This document shows positions 53,201-62,200 of a stretch of 64,000 nucleotides of DNA, one piece after another; position 1 is the stretch's first letter; the number at the start of each line of letters is the position of its first letter. The stretch is from Osedax frankpressi (Eukaryota > Annelida > Polychaeta > Sabellida > Siboglinidae). Location of the stretch: contig OZ038316.1 in the NCBI GenBank assembly GCA_964035775.1, forward strand, positions 22,267,035 through 22,331,034, written 5' to 3'. A program made the translations under genes and the position numbers. The notes beneath the pieces were generated by a model. It was not told the origin of the DNA, searched no databases, and worked only from the letters and a program-made list of their open reading frames with translations.

Positions 53201-56200
53201 TTCAAAAGTACTTAAATCCATTTATAAAAGTCATTTTCATTATAATTGTTTTCAATTATATAAAATGTATCTGTAATTTTAATATAAGAGATTATACTAA
53301 ATATTTAATATATAATTAATTGTATTACTCTAGATAATTGCTTCATTAACTATAGTTATTAATATAATAATTGTTATGGAATTTAATACAATTCAGATAT
53401 ATAATAAAGTTGATTTAAAAATAAGTGATTCATTTTTTAATTATGATATTTTTATAGTGCTTATATATTACAGTTTATTATTATATTTAATAAACCTGGT
53501 ATAATATTACAGATTATACCAGGTTTATTATACCAAAACAGTTATAGAAATAGTGAAGATTTAGGAAATAAATTTCTTTATAAAGAAATGTAATGATTTA
53601 AATTTGTTTACACACATATATAATTTCAAAATAGATATTTGTACCATGAGAATATTTCTAACAACCATATTTACACTCCGAATAGATATTTGCCCAACAC
53701 CGAGGACTAGAACAGCTCTGGCTCGAGGGTAAAGTAAAACTACACCAGAGATTAAGTTTGAAGTTATTCCAGCAGGACAAGAAACAGGTTCCCTCCCATT
53801 CTTTATTTCCGACACGCTCACACTCTTCCTTAGAACATACTTTATCTAACAAATTGAACTATTTCCTACCCCAGCATCCCAACGGCTAATTATCCGCAAC
53901 TCATCCTTCCAGGTGATACATTGGCTAGATACTCACGGTGAGGTTTTCTTGGAAAAAAACAATTCCATTGGACGCTCGTTATCGAGGACAAAGAGTCTGA
54001 GAAGAAATCAGGAGCATTTTGAGCAAGTACTCCAGGTAGCGATTTTCACAAGATCATTTTAAATTCATTTTTAAAAAGGTATCATTTTAAAAAATCCATT
54101 AATTCTGTTTTATTATTAGCAAAAATTGAAAATTATATATAATAACATGGATATATATTATTATACGATAAAGGAACTTTATTTTACATTAATTATATAT
54201 ATTATTATATAAAAAAAATTAAAAATTAATTCAATAAATTAATTTTATAAAGTTATTTTTAATTATACTTTTTAAATTGGAATTGGGAAATTTAACTAAT
54301 CTCAGAGAAAATGTTATTTTATGCACATTTATTAATATTTAAACATTTTTCAATCTATATTGCGAATGATTTATTTTCTATTACTTTATATTCTTAACTT
54401 CTTAACTACTCTCCCACTGCTGATTTCATGTACTTTTCATCTGTACCATAGCTTATAATTAATGTAATTATTTACTAGAAATAAGTTAATATGTAGATTA
54501 CATTACTTTTTTACCATTATTTCTATAATGAAATGACACAATTTCATTGTGAAATGTTCTTTAAATCTATTTAATAATTTTCTGAAACCCTTATTATTTT
54601 ATTTTATCCCAAGCCCAAACAGATTTAATGTCTTTATAAATATAAAATCAAATCTGATATAATAAAATTCACATTTATTTGAACACTAATTTATATTCCA
54701 CTTAATTTATATTCCTATCAGACTTAATGTAATCTTTATCATAATTCTCACTATTGAAATATAATTCCTGATATGACAACATTCTTATTTTGAATTTACT
54801 TTGATTTTCATTATTCATATATTTAATAATAATTATAAATATTTCATTTATATTATTTAAAAACTATATTTAATTAATTAATTCATAATTATTTTATGAA
54901 ATAATATATTTTTCCTAATCTTTTTAATCAATTTCTTTTTCATCGGACATTTAAATAAACAACTATTTATTATTACTAATATACTCAGCATTTTTACACG
55001 TCGTAATATCAAATTATATTCTATAGATTGAGTAATGATTAATGTTAAGATTGTGAGCATTCCATTATGCCACACAAACACACACACACGCACACACACA
55101 CACACACCAACACATGCACACGCGATTACATATACACAGTCGAACTGTATTTATCACTACCACCTCGTAAGTAATACAAAGTACTACTTGTACATTACTC
55201 CTCCAGCTCACACCAAATGCGATGTTTACTTGTTTACACTGATTGATTTTTAATTCCTCTTTACTCTTGCTCTCCAACCGTCCACGCATTCCGAGGTATA
55301 TTCATCCGACCGCTGACCATCGCTAATTACCGCTGACCGCCGATGATTCCACCGGTCATTCCGTACACACTATACTAGACTACCTTTAGCCATATCATTA
55401 CGCACTATAGTTGAGCCTTATCAATACCGCTGACCACTACTTTCACGGAGAAAGTTTATTGATAATCATTTTCCTTTATTCTTCTATAACTACCTATCAC
55501 TGACCACTATTTACCAGACTTTATCACTATTAGTACAACTGACCGATTTTTATCCACTTATAACCTAAATTGATAAATATCAGCCACTGCGATTGACCAC
55601 TGCTGACCACTGCGATTGACCACTGCTGACCACTGCTGACCACCGCTGACCACCGCTGACCACTACTGACCACTACTGACCACTACCGATAGCCATCAAT
55701 GTGCATTGTCCTGTAGATCACTCCCCTATTCGAGAATATCTCTTTTGGCATCTCATTCATACTGTGAAACGCCATGGGCGCAGGTCTATATAGAGGTAAA
55801 TGTAGGTGTTGCCTAGTCCCTTCCCATAATCTCCCATAATCTCCCATAACCTTCCCATAATCTCCCATAACATTCCCATAACCTTCCCATAACCTTCCCA
55901 TAACCTTCCCATAACCTTCCCATAACCTTCCCGTAATCTTCCCATAAGCTAGCCTCATTATCTACACCTTTTAGTAGCCATGACACTAATAGTAACTCCC
56001 TATGCTAGCCACATCCCTTCACTAGCCACGCCCCTTCACTAGCCACACCCCTTCACTAGCCACACCCCTTCACTAGACACGCCCCTTCACTAGCCACACC
56101 CCTTCACTAGCCACGTCCCTTCACTAGCCACACCCTTTCACTAGCCATGCCCATTCACTAGCCACACCCCTTCACTAGCCACACCCCGTATGCACCAGTT

Positions 56201-59200
56201 TCTCTACACCTTACGCAGAACACCATAACCAACTCGAACAAACTGTTATCTGCGGCTGAGGCATTAGCCACGCCCCTCCACTAGCCACGCCCCTTCACTA
56301 GCCACACCCCGTATGCACCAGTTTCTCTACACCTTACGCAGAACACCATAACCAACTCGAACAAACTGTTATCTACGACGGAGGCACTAGCCACATCCCT
56401 TCACTAGCCACGCCCCTTCACTAGCCGCATACCCCGTATGCACCAGTTTCTCTACACCTTACGCAGATCACAATAACCAACTCGAACAAACTGTTATCTG
56501 TGGCTGAGGCACTAGCCACATCCCTTCACTAGCCACGCCCCTTCACTAGCTGCACCCCTTCACTAGCCACACCCCGTATGCACCAGTTTCTCTACACCTT
56601 ACGCAGAACACCATAACCAACTCGAACAAACTGTTATCTGCGGCTGAGGCATTAGCTACATCTGGCGAGTGTAATCCGGACGAAATCTACAAAGAAGCTA
56701 GGAGTCTGGAATTACGAATCATAGACTTTTTACATAGGGTGGAACACCGCAGAACTATTCTAGAGCTGGTGGTCTCGTTTTATATGCACTCCGACGAGGT
56801 TTGTGATTTAGACCCTACACTTACTGGTGTTAAGGGGAGGTCGCGGGGTTCAATAGTGACATGGTAGACAAGGATTTCTACCGCTATATTAAATGTAACT
56901 AGTGATTCATTTTTTGGAATATTGCCAATATTTTTGACCTACTTTTAGTAAACTTTTTGTGCATAAATTCGACCGTTTATTGAATATAGATGAAGTTATA
57001 TACATATATTCAAAAAAGCAGGCTATTTTTTGTTATCAATACAATATTATTGTATACAAACAACAATTATTGGATTACTTCTTAAATTGAATGAGCTTTA
57101 AATTTATAATAAGAATAAGTGAATTAAAATAAATATTCTGAGAAAATGCACTTGAAAAATGATGCACTTATATTATTTATATTTAATATATTTATATCTA
57201 CTATATTGATATATATTAATTTATAATTACTAATATTAGTTTATTATTGTGAATATATCTTGGTCAGCATAAATGTAATGAGTGTTTATTATTTAGTCAT
57301 ATCGTAATAATAAATTCAAAAATTGTCTGTAAATAATTTGAAAAATTCAAGAAAACAAAAGAAATGTGACCATTGTATTTGAAATGTTTTATTGGCTGTA
57401 GTTATCACATGATAATAATAGTATCTTATTTGACGAGTAAAATATTCAAATGTAGGTAATTTGTTTTTCAAATTTGAAAATCCTTCATTAAAATGAAATA
57501 TTATTGTAATATGCAAGACTAATAATAATAATATTATTAATATTTTTGTTTTAAAACTATCTATTTAATATCCATAATTTGTGTCATTATTATTGATTTT
57601 TGATCAGAAATTACACATTAATATTCTTAATATATAAATAAAGCTAAATATATTATAAAAAAATTAGTAAAATTTCATAAAAATTTAATTTGGCGACTGC
57701 AATCTCCCCTTAAAACAAATAACTCGATTAAATATATTTAAATACTTTTATAGTATCCAGTCCTCTTTCAATTCCACTTATCAAAACAAATGAACTCATT
57801 AAGAGATTACTTTCAAGTACTCATGTATATGTATTTATATCTTCACAAATAGATACATTTTAGACAGTTTTCTTTTTAACTTCTCTCATTTTCTGTTAAC
57901 TTTTAGTTAATCTATTGTATTTTTAGATTGATTTAAATGTAATAATATATTTTGTATGACTTTTACACTATATTTACACTATATTTACACTATGTTTACA
58001 CTATATGATTAACCTGTATATTTACAATATATGTTTAAACTATATGTATAGTAAAATATTAGAATATATATAATAATGTAACATGTAAAATATAACAAAT
58101 TAAGTGCCGAGTTGAGATTCTTATCTTTACACTTTACATTGCCGCCCAAACACCCACCGACAATTAACGCAAACCCATTTAATAATATTACAAACGCCGC
58201 GCTATCGAGTTCCTTAAACGCGCTCGACCACGCGCTTGACCACACGCTTGACCACGCGCTCGACCACGCGCTCGACCACGCGCTCGACCACGCGCTCGAC
58301 CACGCGCTTGACCACGCGTTCGACCACGCGCTTGACCACGCGCTTGACCACGCGTTCGACCACGCGCTTGACCACGCGCTTGACCACGCGCTAGACCACG
58401 CGCTTGACCACGCGCTTGACCACGCGCTCGACCACGCGCTCGACCACGCGCTCGACCACGCGGTTTAACCACGCGTCGCCGGTCAGTTGACCAGCTGGTT
58501 CACCGAGCTGAAGGCGGAACTGCTGTCGTCGGAACTGACGCAGGACGTGACGGCGACGCGTCAACTCATCGCGCAATTCGACGCTCAGAAAAGAGCAACC
58601 CTCGACGCCTGCGCCAACACCATCGGAGAGGGTCAGTCCGTACTCGGACAATTGGCGCCCGAAATCGACGCACCAAAGACGAACTCCAACGACTACAAAC
58701 ATGTACAAGGTCAACCCGAGGAGTCGTGTATTCTTTGATATTGTCTGCGTATGGCTCATAAAATCTGATTCCTTTGTGATCGGGTTTAATATTCAATTTT
58801 AATGATTTATATTTAATAATTGATAACTACAAAATAATATATTGTAATTATTATATACACTTTTTTGTATTTTTTACATTTTTAATTAGTTTTTTCATTA
58901 AATATTAAGGTTGATCAAGTTTTAATAAAGGTAATAAATACATTATTCATTTATTGCGTTTGTATTTATATTAAATGTTTATTTATATTTTTGTTTTAAA
59001 GAATTTCTTTATGGTATTATTGTGTTAAAAAATCAAAATTGATTGACAATAAATTTTCTATTTTAAATTTTAGGAGTTCTACGATCCTTAATTGACAATC
59101 GTTCACAACTTGATGAACTATGGTCCACTAGAAGATTAAAACTTGACCTTTGCCTTCAACTTCGTCTCTTTGAAAGGGATGCACTTAATGTTAATATTCT

Positions 59201-62200
59201 TACTTCGCTCCTCACTCCACCTAGCTCCACTTAGCTCCACCTAGCTCCACCTAGCTCCACCTAGCTCCACCTAGCTCCACCTAGCTCCACCTAGCTCCAC
59301 CTAGCTCCACCTAGCTCCACCTAGCTCCACCTAGCTCCACCTAGCTCCACCTAGCTCCACTTAGCTCCACCTAGCTCCACCTAGCTCCACCTAGCTCCAC
59401 CTAGCTCCACCTAGCTCCACCTAGCTCCACCTAGCTCCACCTAGCTCCACCTAGCTCCACCTAGCTCCACCTAGCTCCACCTAGCTCCACCTAGCTCCAC
59501 CTAGCTCCACCTAGCTCCACCTAGCTCCACCTAGCTCCACCTAGCTCCACCTAGTTCCACCTAGCTCCACCTAGCTCCACCTAGCTCCACCTAGCTCCAC
59601 CTAGCTCCACCTAGCTCCACCTAGCTCCACCTAGCTCCACCTAGCTCCACCTAGCTCCACCTAGCTCCACCTAGCTCCACCTAGCTCCACCTAGCTCCAC
59701 CTAGCTCCACCTAGCTCCACCTAGCTCTCCATCTCGTAGGTATCCTATCTCACTACTCATCTTTAATAATCACCACGTTCATCTATGTCCCAATCCAATA
59801 CAAATCTACTTCACCGTCGTGTTCCCAGTGCCCCCCACCCCCACCCCTCACCCCCACCCCACCCCCACCCCCACCCCACCCCCACTATATTCACCAATAA
59901 CAAAACTCTACTTTCCATCTATATTTATGGTAAATCCACAACCACAAGATTTCATCTCGACTCGACGCAATGGCCGATTGTCTAAAGATTTCCTCCGTTC
60001 CCGATTCCCATAATATCGACGAATCGGCGGTGTTTTGCGAACGCACTCTGGCCCAACAAACTGACGCCCTGGAGCGTATCCAAGGCGATGTCTTGGAGAT
60101 GTTAAATCGAGGAAATTCACTTTCTCAGGTCGGTAGGATGCGTAATTTCCAGATTACACTAAAAAAAAGTTAACTATGTTATGCAATAGTAACTACGATT
60201 AATAAAAAAAATGTATAATTTCTTGAAAGCTCATTTCTTAACAATATTGCCAGCTGTTGGAGTCGTCGGGCCTGGAACTGATGTCGGATACAAGGTACAG
60301 CGCCACCACAAGAGTGTCCTGTCTATTAGATTTACTACGAGATAGATGTTCCGATGTCGAGAAAAGTGCCGACGTGGCACAACGCAAACTTATGCAAACC
60401 GTTGAAATCGCCCAACTGCAGGAGGAGGCTAATCAGGTGGGCGTGGTTTAGTGCATGTGGGCGTGGTTTGGTGTCAATGGGTGTGGTTTAGTGTCAGTGG
60501 GTGTGGTTTAGTGTATGTGGGTGTGGTTTAGTGTATGTGGGTGTGGTTTAGTGTATGTGGGTGTGGTAGAGTGTAAGTGGGTGTGATTTAGTGTCAGTGG
60601 GTGTGGTTTAGTGCATATGTGTGTGGTTTAGTTTCAGCAGGCGTGGTTTAGTTTCAGTTGATGTGGTTTGGTGCATGTGGGCGTGGTTTAGTGCCAGTGG
60701 GTGTGGTTTATTGCATGTGGGTGTGGTTTAGTGTAAGTGGGTGTGATTTAGTGTCAGTGGGTGTGGTTTAGTGCATGTGTGTGTGGTTTAGTGCCAGTGG
60801 GTGTGGTAGAGTGCCAGTGGTCGTGGTTTAGTTCCAGTGGGTGTGGTTTGGTACTAATAGTCGGGTTTAGCGCTATAGGTTGGGAATTAGTACTAGATAA
60901 TGGGACTTGCCTTTATTTTGCAGAGCTTGGCTTTAGTATTCTAGGTTTGCAAATGGTTTGCAAAAGGCAGGACTTAATACAATTGGCAATATTAATATAA
61001 TTATACTATTTATTAAGATAATGGATATTAATTACACTTTTTATATTAAATAATAAATACATTATTATAATTAATAGTAGAAATTGTTATCGACGGCAAT
61101 AATATTTAAGAACAAAATCCACTTTTGCTAAAGATTGTAAACGAATGAACTTATTGATCTGAATTTGAATTATAATATTAATTATGGAGTATAAATATGT
61201 ATATATTTAGTGCAATATTACATTAGTATTCATTTAACTAATTAGTACGTCTAATTATTGTATTGGTAAGTTTTTAAGATGTACTTATCATATGCACCCC
61301 ACAATTATATATTAGATTAGATTTAGAAACTTCTAATTTAGTGAAATGGAAGATTTTTTGATATAATCTATAGATTAATTATCTTTGTATATAATGTATA
61401 ATATCGGAAATCAAAATATAGAAATGATTTTTTTTTATATGTGAACTATCTATTTAAATATAATCAAAAGTAAATATTGATATTTCTAAGTGCATATAAC
61501 ATTTCATCTCTATACAATTCAATATGTATTCTAATCTTTGTTACAAATTTCATTAATGAAAATATTACTTAGTTTGATGTTTTGATTTTCGTAAATATAT
61601 TTTTTACGATCCAGACAGAAAGTAATTTCACTCAAATTTGATTGGCAGGTTTGTAAATGGATACACGACGGAGAAGAAATGCTGAAACTTAATCTGAGGA
61701 GTCCTTCTAGCATTTTAGAAGCTGAAGAAATGAAAATGGAGAATGAGAAATTCCAACAAGTTTTGAAGGTAACACAAATAATTATAATTTAATTCATTGA
61801 TAAAAATAAATACAATAAATCTATTTTTAGATTGGATTCTATCAAATTTACTATTAGATTGGAATTTAATAGATTTAATAAACTTCATATCAATCCAAGT
61901 AAACTTTGCTATGGCAATTGGTCCTAAAGCAATTGCTCTCCCCTCCATCCATACCAGTTCGCAACTCACAAACTGTGTAAAAAGGCTGAAGAGATGAAGA
62001 ACTCGAAGAAAGAACAGTACGATATCCCGGCTATCAACAATGTCATCGACTCTCCTCTACGTAAATGGCAAAATCTCATGTACCATACACAGGAGAGGTC
62101 AAGGATGGTTCAAGCTTCACAGAACTGGTTCAAAACTGCAGAACAGGTCTCCCCCTCTCTCTCTCTCCCTCTCTCCCTCTCTCTCTCCATATCCCTCCAT

